This document shows positions 7,501 to 13,594 of a DNA stretch of 13,626 nucleotides, in pieces. The stretch's first letter is position 1. Each line of letters opens with the position of its first letter. The DNA comes from CAXQRU01 sp964226685 (GTDB lineage Bacteria > Pseudomonadota > Gammaproteobacteria > Pseudomonadales > Cellvibrionaceae). The stretch lies in contig CAXQRU010000027.1 of assembly GCA_964226685.1 (NCBI GenBank), forward strand, positions 1 through 13,626, given 5' to 3'. Both the position numbers and the translations under genes were made by a program. A model generated the notes under the pieces. It was given only the letters and a program-made list of their open reading frames with translations, made no database searches and was not told where the DNA came from.

Positions 7501-9186
7501 GCCAGCCCAGAGAGTTTGCCGCAAGCGCAAGTGGCTTCTGTTGCTGCACCCATGGCCACTATGGTAGCTCAACCGCTGGCGATGCCCACAATGCCGATGA
7601 TGAATTCTGCGGGCGGCAATATGCAATCGCTGATTGCCCAACAGCTTGCATTATTGAGCCAACAACTCAGCTTATTGACTGGCCAGCCTGTGGCCAGTCA
7701 GCCGATGGCTCAAGTGTCAACTCCAGCATCAGTAGTGCAGACGCCGCAGGCGACAGACGAGCCTCAAGCTAAAAAAACCTTTGGTGCCCAAACCAAAATT
7801 AAAATTGATAAATCAGAAACCCAATTAACGGCTCAGCAACAACAAGCCATCAATGATTGCTATGCTCGTTACATTGAAAAAACGAAAGCGTCTAAAGAGT
7901 ATGCCCAGGCGCACAGAGCTATCTTGGCTGACCCAAGAACGGCTTCGGGTTTTACCCCAGAGACCAAAGAACAAACGTACCCGATCGTCGTGAAAAAATC
8001 TCATGGCTGCCGTTTCATAGACTTAGATGACAATGAATACATTGATGTGCTTTGTGGCTACGGCTCCAATTTTTTTGGTTACTCACCCAAAGCCATTACC
8101 CAGGCTATGAAAGACCAACTCGATACCGGTATTGAAATTGGGCCTCAAACACCACTAGCCGGTGAGGTTGCCAAAATGCTTGCTGAAGTGATCCCGCTTG
8201 ATCGCTTTGCCTTTTGTAATACCGGCTCAGAAGCGGTACTCGGAGCCATGCGCATGGCGCGAACCGCCAGCGGTCGCAGTAAAATTGTCATGTTTAATGG
8301 AGCTTATCACGGCATTGTTGATGAAGTGATTGTTAGAGAAGGGCGCAACCACAAAGGCCTGCCGGCGGCGGCAGGCATTATGCCCAGTGGAACAGAAAAT
8401 ATCATTATGCTCGACTATGGCAGCGACGAAGCGCTCAAAGTGATCGAGCAACAAAAAGATGATATTGCTGGTGTGTTAATTGAACCGGTGCAGAGCCGTA
8501 ATCCTGATTTACAACCGAAAGAATTTTTGCACAAACTGCGCAAATTAACTCAGACACATGAGATTGCTTTTATTATGGATGAAGTGATCACCGGTTTTAG
8601 AACGGGAATTGGCGGAGCACAAGCTTACTTTGGTGTAAAAGCGGATATTGCCTCGTATGGCAAAGTCATTGGCGGTGGAGTATCGCTCGGCATTATTGGT
8701 GGAATCAAGCGTTATATGGACACCCTCGATGGCGGTTTTTGGCAATACGGCGACGACTCTGTGCCTGAAGTCGGCGTGACCTATTTTGCGGGCACTTTTG
8801 TGCGTCATCCTTTAGCATTGGCAGCAGCCAAAGCGGTACTTATCGAGTTAAAAGAGCAGGGGCCGCAACTACAACAACGAGTCAATGAAGCGGCTGAAGA
8901 CTTTGCGCGTGACTTAAATCTTTATTTTAAATACAACAATCTGGCGATCCACATCGGCCAATTTAGCTCGCTGATGTATTTTAAATTCACCGAAGAGCTA
9001 CCCCATGGTGAACTGATTTTTAATGAAATGCGCATTAATGGCATCCACATTTGGTATGGGCGCCCAATGTTTTTTACCGCTGCTCACACGGCAGAAGATA
9101 TTGCGACAGTGAAGCAAGCATTTATCGCTGCGATTGAGAAAGTACAATCGATGGGATTCAACCTGAAGACGAGCGAGGAAAAATAG
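2821..9186 (+). CDS. Hybrid NRPS/PKS loading and extension protein: A-PCP-KS-AT-ACP-aminotransferase
   Basis: This 2121-residue megasynthase has, in order: adenylation (about 1-500), peptidyl carrier (515-585, Ser543), ketosynthase (600-1025, Cys769, His905, His947), acyltransferase (1110-1440, Ser1204), acyl carrier (1482-1562, Ser1520), a Met/Pro/Gln-rich linker (1563-1660) and a class III glutamate-semialdehyde-type aminotransferase (1665-2118, Lys1948). There is no N-terminal condensation domain and no NRPS gene upstream, so it should start the assembly line. No ketoreductase, dehydratase or methyltransferase fits between AT and ACP, so the beta-ketone is left for the aminotransferase. 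The core resembles the beta-amine-forming units of mycosubtilin/iturin, microcystin McyE and microginin synthetases, but with an amino-acid-type loading domain. The start at 2821 follows the VanZ-like stop by 3 nt; AGAG at 2811-2814 is a weak ribosome site. All visible catalytic residues are intact. Confidence 0.95.
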   Translation: MNSDTLVSLINTHIADRPTQVALRQLDVHGQPVLVVSYAQLGLWVEHLAGCLAEHDVVPGTRVALDASRTPATVAMMIAIAKLGGIYVPVDFSEPRERLKRLVELSHCGLVVAFEQHIDIASACGAQVYCLRQEPSVPVGSVALPEVHSSDPAYILFTSGSTGEPKPVLVPHSGITRLVHPDNTYCEFSEHTHFLQISPLTFDASTLEIWGPLLNGGCCTILPFVGLPDPQVINEVIERDAINSLFLTTSLFHWVADSEKLTSRSLRYVIAGGEALSPAHARKMQAGLPNAHIVNGYGPTECTTFTACYVLPKTLPDNTQAIPIGYPIVDTQVLILDEHLNIAPEGQLGQLAVAGSGLALEYCNNPEATQKAFVEVANQRVYLTGDRVQQDADGLLRYQGRIDDQVKIAGHRIELNEINSHAASITGVGQAYALVSEFSAGAKQLILFVTTIDSTLTQAAIAEQLATVLPEFMRPNKIVCLNQIPVNQNGKVDKKSLLALLETNKPISAAQTTKEKLTQLWCEIINTEQVQPHDHFFQVGGSSLLCMAMLKRARDYQLPMQVLDVFEHPVFSDLLNVLEQRLSQPQIKAVAKVEASSQLGPIAVIGMSGRFPGANTVEEFWQHLVDGNDTLTHFSIEQLDPSQQRLAQEDGYVPVRGIVQDSDCFDAGFFGFSSKEAELADPQLRIFLEEAWHALEHAGYFPEEGNRIGVFAGSGYNGYYAEHVLATYGQHSPLGLLPTQMLNDKDYLATQTAYRLNLQGPCLSINTACSTSLVAIAEAVKSLRMGESEMALAGGVSLQTPTHCGYTYQEGSMLSCDGKTRPFSEGSTGTVFNSGVGVVVLKPLAQAQLDGDTIYSVIHGIGLNNDGANKASFTAPSVEGQTLSVTRAIRDAGFDSASIDFIEAHGTATPLGDPIEVKALHRAFLATCQQERQAPCYIGSVKSNCGHLVSAAGVTGFIKASLAMHHRFLPKNLHFSKPNPHLQLEQTPFSVCSEAVSFEKNSRLRAGVSSFGVGGTNAHVVLESFSIEQTRPAPRPTLFTLSAKQAVALAPMAEQLRTYLNQQAPSLVDASFTTQQSRSAFAHRQFFTADENGGLSLVSPIVNQQTVQAKACVFMCSGQGSQVTNMGRQHYFYQPVFRAAVDQCVALFNQHLSVDIFSLIFSDEPKAQLHQTEFTQPALFIIEYATAKLWQALGLQPVALIGHSIGEYVAAVLAEVFTLEDAIAIVAKRGQLMQSMPVGVMLSVRTSEVLSEPLLENCEIAVYNGEALLAVSGTEEDIAALESRLDAQAIEHSRINASHGFHSKSMAPAAAELTKFISTFERKPPKIAIASTCTGQWLSDEDATSAEYWGRQLREPVRFVSALNTLKEAHESVLLLETGPGKVLVRLAQMSGLGEQQVSLASGLDGGEHQYQQWLTSVGRCWQLGLPIHWEALQPMLDENERRAGRIPLPTYPFEKKRYWLPMPGAQTQPIATIEPLMEPTMSVKQQVINHIKELCLELSGEDVSLAPDDMEFLELGMDSLVLTQVALKIKNHYKVDVPFRRLMQDLGSFASLSEHLVNEASPESLPQAQVASVAAPMATMVAQPLAMPTMPMMNSAGGNMQSLIAQQLALLSQQLSLLTGQPVASQPMAQVSTPASVVQTPQATDEPQAKKTFGAQTKIKIDKSETQLTAQQQQAINDCYARYIEKTKASKEYAQAHRAILADPRTASGFTPETKEQTYPIVVKKSHGCRFIDLDDNEYIDVLCGYGSNFFGYSPKAITQAMKDQLDTGIEIGPQTPLAGEVAKMLAEVIPLDRFAFCNTGSEAVLGAMRMARTASGRSKIVMFNGAYHGIVDEVIVREGRNHKGLPAAAGIMPSGTENIIMLDYGSDEALKVIEQQKDDIAGVLIEPVQSRNPDLQPKEFLHKLRKLTQTHEIAFIMDEVITGFRTGIGGAQAYFGVKADIASYGKVIGGGVSLGIIGGIKRYMDTLDGGFWQYGDDSVPEVGVTYFAGTFVRHPLALAAAKAVLIELKEQGPQLQQRVNEAAEDFARDLNLYFKYNNLAIHIGQFSSLMYFKFTEELPHGELIFNEMRINGIHIWYGRPMFFTAAHTAEDIATVKQAFIAAIEKVQSMGFNLKTSEEK
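4618..7506 (+). other. PKS extension module: KS-AT(malonyl)-ACP, no reducing domains
   Basis: The ketosynthase has the NTACSTSL nucleophile motif (Cys769), EAHGTATPLGDP (His905) and SNCGHL (His947), and ends in GGTNAHVVLE. The acyltransferase has GQGSQ at 1118-1122, GHSIGEY with Ser1204, and SHGFHS at 1298-1303; a HAFH-like motif in this place marks malonyl-CoA specificity, whereas methylmalonyl enzymes usually have YASH. The acyl carrier motif is LGMDSL with Ser1520. Post-AT sequence PLPTYPFEKKRYW runs directly towards the ACP, leaving no room for a ketoreductase. The module adds one acetate-equivalent unit and leaves a beta-ketone. Confidence 0.88.
7507..7812 (+). other. Low-complexity Met/Pro/Gln-rich linker between ACP and aminotransferase
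   Basis: Residues about 1563-1664 are poor in globular features: repeated Met-Pro-Ala runs around 1575-1595, then a predicted amphipathic Gln/Leu helix (SLIAQQLALLSQQLSLL), then Gln/Thr/Pro-rich sequence. A Gln/Leu-rich helix before the aminotransferase is, as I recall, also present in other AMT-containing synthetases. It probably gives the carrier protein reach to the aminotransferase. Confidence 0.65.
7676..7700 (+). repeat. Perfect 10-bp inverted repeat (5-nt loop) inside the linker coding sequence
   Basis: TGACTGGCCA (7676-7685) is followed by GCCTG and then its exact reverse complement TGGCCAGTCA (7691-7700). In mRNA this would make a stable stem-loop with one further possible G-U pair. 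No T run follows, so it does not look like an intrinsic terminator. It sits in the non-globular ACP-aminotransferase linker, where protein constraints are weak. Confidence 0.8.
7813..9174 (+). other. Class III PLP-dependent aminotransferase (GSA-like AMT) domain
   Basis: The PLP lysine is Lys1948 in YGKVIGGG; Asp1920 in IMDEVITGFR should contact the pyridine nitrogen; NTGSEAV at 1800-1806 matches the phosphate-binding region. These are the hallmarks of glutamate-1-semialdehyde aminomutase-like enzymes. In mycosubtilin, microcystin and microginin synthetases such domains convert a carrier-bound beta-keto thioester into a beta-amino thioester. Here the substrate would be a 4-amino-3-oxoacyl-ACP, predicted to give a 3,4-diaminoacyl chain. 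The domain is full length (about 450 residues) and ends six codons before the stop region, with no downstream carrier domain, so the product is handed to the next protein from the ACP at Ser1520. Confidence 0.9.
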
Positions 9187-9193
9187 AAAGGGC

Positions 9194-12100
9194 ATGAGCA
9201 CAGCACAAGGACATATTATTGCATCGGCCGAGACCACAGCCTCGCAACGAGAAATTATTAATGCCGTCAACCTCTATGGCGAAGAGGCTAATCTCGCTTT
9301 TAATGAATCGCTTGTGCTCAGCTTTGAAAAAAGCCTTGACCTAACCGCACTGGAACATGCGATCCAACGCCTAGTCAAACGCCATGACAGTCTAAGAATG
9401 ACGTTCAATGAGAGCGGCAGCCAATTTTATTTACACGAATACCTAGCGCCTATCATTGAGCATCATAAGCTACAAAACCCAGAACAGCTCGAAGACTACA
9501 AACATCAATCGGTCAGCGAAACGTTTAACCTACAAAAAGGCCCGCTGTTGCGCTTTATTACCACACAAGCCCCAGGTGGCCAAACCCACTGCATTATCAC
9601 TGTCCATCATATTGTTTGTGATGGCTGGTCTTTTGCTGTGTTGCTAGAAGATTTGGCTGCATTATACAAAAGTGCTGAAACAGGCTTGCCAGCAGAATTG
9701 CCAAAGCCGGATTATTTTATTGATTATGTTAAAGCCGTATCGAGTAGTGAATACCTTGAATGCAACCAAAAAGATGTAGATTTTTGGGGGTCACTTTATT
9801 CGCCGCCACCTGATTCGTTAGATTTACCAACTAGTTACCCTAGGCCGGCAGCTAGATCTCTAAAGTCAGGGTATCGGGAAACTGTTATTGATAAAGAGCT
9901 TACCCAGAAAATTAGGCTTTTTTGCAGACAAGAAAAAAGTAGTTTGGTCAATTTTTTGCTAACCAGCTTTTCTATTTTTCTTAATAAGCTAACTCAACAA
10001 AGTGAGATAGTGGTAGCGCTGCCATCTGCTGGTCAGTCAATCGAAAGTTTAGAGAGGGTTATAGGCCAGTGTGTTAATACACTACCTATTTTTATCAATG
10101 TAGATGCGAGTGATGATTTAAAATCCATTCTTAATAAAAATAAGAAAAGCCTTCTTGAACAAACAAATCACTCGAGACTAACACTGGGTGAGTTAATTAA
10201 GCACATCTCAATTAAAAGAAGGGTGGATCGTTCCTCCATTGCAGCGGTAATGTTTAATTTAGACCAAGACATCAGCCGTTTTCATTTTGCTGATACCGTT
10301 GCGCACGTTTCTACGAATAGCCGAATTTGCGAGAATTTTGAAATATTTTTAAATGTGGTCGATACAAAAGAGGAGCTTAAACTGCAGCTTCAATATTCAG
10401 CTTCTTTGTTTTCATATAAGTTAATTGAATCATGGATGAATATGTACGCTACAGCAATCAATAAACTTTTAGAGAGCAATCAAGAAACTTTAGAAAATAC
10501 TGAGCTTTGGGATGCTAGGCTGTACTTTGTTGAAGGGTGTCGAAAAAACATACATGAGCTTAATGAGAGAATATTTAAACACGTAAAAATCGGTAATAAC
10601 AATGCTGCTGTATTGCATGGCAGTAAAGCGATTTCTTATGAAGAGCTTTATTTTAAAGTGACTGCCTATATTGAAGTAATGGCACAAAAAGGAGTAGAGA
10701 AAGGTTCTAGAGTGGCCATCTGCCTATCTCGTAACGAAAATTTACAAGCTTGGTTGTTAGCGTGTTGGAAAATAGGAGCTGCTTACGTGCCTTGTGACCC
10801 ATCTTTCCCTAAAGATAGGTTGAATTATATGATAAGTGAGAGTCAGCCTGCGCTGATACTGACTGATAAAGCCAGCATGAACGCTATTGATGTCGATGGA
10901 TACAGCTGTTTATTAGTAGAAAATGTTGATGAGCAAAAGTATCAACCAAGTAAAAAATTAGAAGAAAATACTCCTGTTGATGACTTGCTGCCCGCCTATA
11001 TCATTTTTACTTCGGGCTCAACAGGTAAGCCTAAGGGAGTCGTGATTTCTAGATCTGCAGCGTCTAATTTTATAGAAAGCATGTCTGATCTCATTGGAAT
11101 GGATACATCAGATAAACTGCTTGCTGTGACAACATTATCCTTTGATATTTCAGTATTGGAGCTTTTTCTTCCTATCTGGCAGGGCGGTACAACCATTATT
11201 GCGACCTCCGAGCAATCCAAGGATGGTTCTCAGTTAAAAAAACTGATTGAGAACCATGGTGTCACCATTATACAAGCTACCCCTACTACATGGCGTTTCT
11301 TGATAGCAATGGATTGGCAAGGTAGTAACAAAATGAAAGCGCTATGTGGGGGGGAAGCATTCCCTGCTGACTTAAAAGATGATTTGCTATCTAGAACCGA
11401 AAGCCTATGGAATATGTATGGGCCAACAGAAACGACGGTATGGTCTACTTGTCAGAAAGTTGAAAAAAATGAGCCCATTAATATTGGACGCCCAATACAT
11501 AATACTCAGTGTTATATTGTTGATAAAGACACAAATAAAATATTGCCGTATGGAGTAAAAGGGGAGCTTGCTATAGGAGGCAAGGGGGTAGCCACTCATT
11601 ATCTAAATCAACCATCCTTAACTGAAAAGGTGTTTGTTGCACACCCAATGGAAGATGGTGAGAGAATATATAAAACGGGTGATTATGCCTGTATTCAAGA
11701 AGATCAATCACTTCAGTGTTTTGGAAGAATTGACAATCAAGTCAAGGTAAGGGGTTATCGAATAGAGTTGGGCGACATTGAAAGTGCCCTTAACTCGTCT
11801 GACCTCGTTGCTCAATCAGCGGTTATTCTTCATGAGGCTTCTCCAACTGATAAAAAAATAGTTGCCTTTTTAGAGGTGGAAGAGGGGTATAATGAGTCAG
11901 TTGTTAAGGAAAATATAACTCAAATACTGCCTAATTATATGCATCCAAATATGTATGTAGTAATGGATAAATTGCCCTTAACCCCCAACAGGAAGATAGA
12001 TCGAAAGTCTTTAGTGGTTCCTAAAAATAGACCAAATGAAGTAGCTAGTGCTTTAGGAGAAAAGCTAGATCCAATCGAAAAAAAGGTTTTGGAGAAATGG

Positions 12101-13024
12101 CAATCACTATTAAATATCCACAACTTAAGTCTTTCTGATAACTTTTTTGAGTCAGGTGGGCACTCATTATTGGCAATGGAGTTTATCGTTTACGTTAAAA
12201 ATGAATTTAAGTTCGACCTTCCGATTGATAGTTTGTTACTAGATGATTTGATGGGAGTAGCCCAAAGGCTGGGTGCAAAAAAAAGAAAGCGAATTGTAGT
12301 CGCTAAGTCTAAAACAAATGCGGTTTTTTTCAATCAGGGTAATTTGTATGGTAACTATCATTACTCCGAAAAAAACTTCATTCCGCTGCTAATTTTTCAA
12401 CCGATTGGCCATGAGTATACTATCGCTCATAGGCTCTTAAAGCAGCTTGCTGATAGAGTGGCGGCCAATTATGGCCCCGCTTTTAGGTTTGACTATTACG
12501 GTACGGGTGACTCTAAAGGAATAGATACAGAGGTTAGTGTGGACAGTATTCGTCAAGATGCATGCTCTTCTATTGATTTTTTAAAGGAAAAAACAAATTC
12601 AGATAAAGTGATAGTGTTGACTTCAAGATTCATGGATGCAAATGTTCTGGGTTTGTCTAATAGAAGTGATATTTCTCACATACTAGAGTGGGATTTGGTG
12701 AAGAATAAAGCGGATCATTTTAAAATCCTAAAGTCTATGCATCATGCGGTTATGTCCGATTTGGATAGATACTCCTTTCCCCGCAAAAAAACGCTATATT
12801 CGGATTCGGTTGAACTGCTAGGTTTTAAATATTCAAAGGATTTTATAGGTAGATTAGTTTCGTTTGATCAGCCCACTTCTTCTACTCTTTCGGTGATATC
12901 AATAGATCCAAAAAATAATCAGTCGTTTAATTGGTATAGTTTGACGAATCTACAGGTGGCAATGGCTCCGACAAATATGATTGCAGAGGTGAGTAACTTT
13001 ATTGAGGCAATTAAAAATGATTGA
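9194..13024 (+). CDS. NRPS protein: C-A(Gly)-PCP fused to a pseudo-alpha/beta-hydrolase domain
   Basis: This 1276-residue protein has a condensation domain (about 14-440, HHIVCDG at 138-144), a glycine-type adenylation domain (455-955), a peptidyl carrier (960-1030, Ser991) and a C-terminal alpha/beta-hydrolase-like region (about 1043-1276). It begins 7 nt after the previous stop; AAGGG ends only 1 nt before the ATG and GAGGAA lies 13 nt upstream, so the ribosome site is not ideal, but the start is well placed and the condensation domain begins properly. It should take the beta-aminated chain from the upstream ACP, join it to glycine and hold it on Ser991. The C-terminus is not a standard thioesterase. 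Its start overlaps nothing, but its stop overlaps the next gene by 8 nt. GC content drops markedly from about codon 155 to 235 onward. Confidence 0.94.
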   Translation: MSTAQGHIIASAETTASQREIINAVNLYGEEANLAFNESLVLSFEKSLDLTALEHAIQRLVKRHDSLRMTFNESGSQFYLHEYLAPIIEHHKLQNPEQLEDYKHQSVSETFNLQKGPLLRFITTQAPGGQTHCIITVHHIVCDGWSFAVLLEDLAALYKSAETGLPAELPKPDYFIDYVKAVSSSEYLECNQKDVDFWGSLYSPPPDSLDLPTSYPRPAARSLKSGYRETVIDKELTQKIRLFCRQEKSSLVNFLLTSFSIFLNKLTQQSEIVVALPSAGQSIESLERVIGQCVNTLPIFINVDASDDLKSILNKNKKSLLEQTNHSRLTLGELIKHISIKRRVDRSSIAAVMFNLDQDISRFHFADTVAHVSTNSRICENFEIFLNVVDTKEELKLQLQYSASLFSYKLIESWMNMYATAINKLLESNQETLENTELWDARLYFVEGCRKNIHELNERIFKHVKIGNNNAAVLHGSKAISYEELYFKVTAYIEVMAQKGVEKGSRVAICLSRNENLQAWLLACWKIGAAYVPCDPSFPKDRLNYMISESQPALILTDKASMNAIDVDGYSCLLVENVDEQKYQPSKKLEENTPVDDLLPAYIIFTSGSTGKPKGVVISRSAASNFIESMSDLIGMDTSDKLLAVTTLSFDISVLELFLPIWQGGTTIIATSEQSKDGSQLKKLIENHGVTIIQATPTTWRFLIAMDWQGSNKMKALCGGEAFPADLKDDLLSRTESLWNMYGPTETTVWSTCQKVEKNEPINIGRPIHNTQCYIVDKDTNKILPYGVKGELAIGGKGVATHYLNQPSLTEKVFVAHPMEDGERIYKTGDYACIQEDQSLQCFGRIDNQVKVRGYRIELGDIESALNSSDLVAQSAVILHEASPTDKKIVAFLEVEEGYNESVVKENITQILPNYMHPNMYVVMDKLPLTPNRKIDRKSLVVPKNRPNEVASALGEKLDPIEKKVLEKWQSLLNIHNLSLSDNFFESGGHSLLAMEFIVYVKNEFKFDLPIDSLLLDDLMGVAQRLGAKKRKRIVVAKSKTNAVFFNQGNLYGNYHYSEKNFIPLLIFQPIGHEYTIAHRLLKQLADRVAANYGPAFRFDYYGTGDSKGIDTEVSVDSIRQDACSSIDFLKEKTNSDKVIVLTSRFMDANVLGLSNRSDISHILEWDLVKNKADHFKILKSMHHAVMSDLDRYSFPRKKTLYSDSVELLGFKYSKDFIGRLVSFDQPTSSTLSVISIDPKNNQSFNWYSLTNLQVAMAPTNMIAEVSNFIEAIKND
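9233..10513 (+). other. Condensation domain
   Basis: The first motif reads ASQREIINAVNLYG, resembling condensation domains that follow PKS modules. The catalytic motif HHIVCDG (residues 138-144) is intact, and IGQCVNTLP near 295 matches the later IGxFVNTL motif. It should form the amide between the ACP-bound diaminoacyl donor and glycyl-PCP. The composition change of the gene lies inside this domain, after the HHxxxDG motif. Confidence 0.9.
10556..12283 (+). other. Adenylation-PCP didomain, predicted glycine
   Basis: Core motifs include FTSGSTGKPKG (near 610), FDISVLE from 650, NMYGPTE at 740-746 and NRKID at 932-936. Pocket residues mapped by eye are Asp651, Ile652, Leu655, Gln694, Leu717, Gly719, Met741, Val749, Trp750 and Lys934, giving DILQLGMVWK. 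The well-known glycine code is DILQLGLIWK, with conservative differences at two positions, so glycine is strongly indicated. The carrier motif is SGGHSLL with Ser991. Confidence 0.88.
12320..13021 (+). other. C-terminal alpha/beta-hydrolase-like domain lacking visible catalytic residues
   Basis: Residues about 1043-1276 follow an alpha/beta-hydrolase pattern: LLIFQPIGHEYTIAHRLL near the first strand and helix, then FRFDYYGTGDSKG at about 1097-1109, the strand-loop typical of exosortase A system-associated hydrolases. At the place of the nucleophile elbow the sequence reads VIVLTSRFMDANVL, with no GxSxG or GLCxGA. Near the C-terminus, where the catalytic His is expected, it reads QVAMAPTNMIAEV, with no His. 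It is probably a non-catalytic or strongly diverged partner of the following stand-alone hydrolase. A remote possibility is an unusual release domain using other residues. Confidence 0.65.
13004..13007 (+). promoter_or_regulatory. Shine-Dalgarno GAGG for the downstream hydrolase
   Basis: GAGG lies inside the end of the NRPS gene, 9 nt before the ATG at 13017. This spacing favours the ATG over the in-frame TTG at 13002, which has no site of its own and overlaps this one. Confidence 0.65.
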
Positions 13025-13594
13025 GAAAGGTATTGGCTTAGAATTGTCAGATCGCACACTATCCTTAATAGTAAGTGAACCTTCGAACAAAAAATACGAC
13101 AAAGCAGTTATTATGTTAACGGCAGGTTTGTTGCATAAGGTTGGGCCTTACCGACTCTATACTTTACTGGCAAGAAAATTAGCTTCGGCTGGTATCCTTT
13201 GCGTTCGCTTTGATCTTTCAGGGGTTGGTGATAGTACGTATATTCGAATTCAAGACCCGTTAGGGCAATCCAAAAAGGATATTGCTGCCGTTATGGACTA
13301 CATAGAAGATGAATACCAAATAAGTAAATTTGTCGCTGGAGGTTTATGTGCTGGTGCGGAAGATGCTTTAAATACGGCTGTTATTGATTCAAGGATCACA
13401 GATTTATATTTAATCGATCCATTTGCATATTCTACTCCAAAAAGTAGTAGAAGGGCTTTTTTCTTAAGGTTACTTCGTTTTTTTATGAGGAAGTGGAAAA
13501 CAGATAAGTATGTAAGAGAGATCTACCAGAATACTGTGTTTCAGGATGAAGAAACAATTGGTTATAGGTCTAGACCTACCCGTGAAAAAACGTC
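13017..13594 (+). CDS. Alpha/beta hydrolase, exosortase-associated hydrolase 1-like, 3' truncated by contig end
   Basis: The ATG at 13017 overlaps the NRPS stop by 8 nt and has GAGG 9 nt upstream. About 192 codons are genuine before the adapter begins; the TAG at 13614-13616 lies in adapter and is not a real stop. The sequence matches the pattern of exosortase A system-associated hydrolase 1: KVGPYRLYTLLARKL, then VRFDLSGVGDS at residues 63-73, then an elbow GGLCAGA with Cys111 as putative nucleophile. Family members run to roughly 270-300 residues, so the catalytic His and C-terminal third are missing. With the pseudo-hydrolase tail of the preceding NRPS it forms a pair reminiscent of the hydrolase 1/2 pair. 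A role in release or tailoring of the product is inference from position; a housekeeping esterase is less likely given the overlap. Confidence 0.8.
13565..13578. repeat. 14-bp perfect palindrome near the contig end
   Basis: TAGGTCTAGACCTA is its own reverse complement and lies 16 nt before the adapter. It may be natural coding sequence or a fold-back/chimeric read artefact at the assembly edge. Confidence 0.6.

Noticed and set aside
8357..8376. GC-rich 8-bp inverted repeat with 4-nt loop
   Set aside because: It falls in the aminotransferase segment GLPAAAGI, where the Ala/Gly/Pro codons explain the GC-rich repeat; no T run follows.
12320..13021. Annotation of the NRPS C-terminal domain as a type I thioesterase
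   Set aside because: No GxSxG motif and no terminal His are visible; the pattern fits exosortase-associated hydrolases better.
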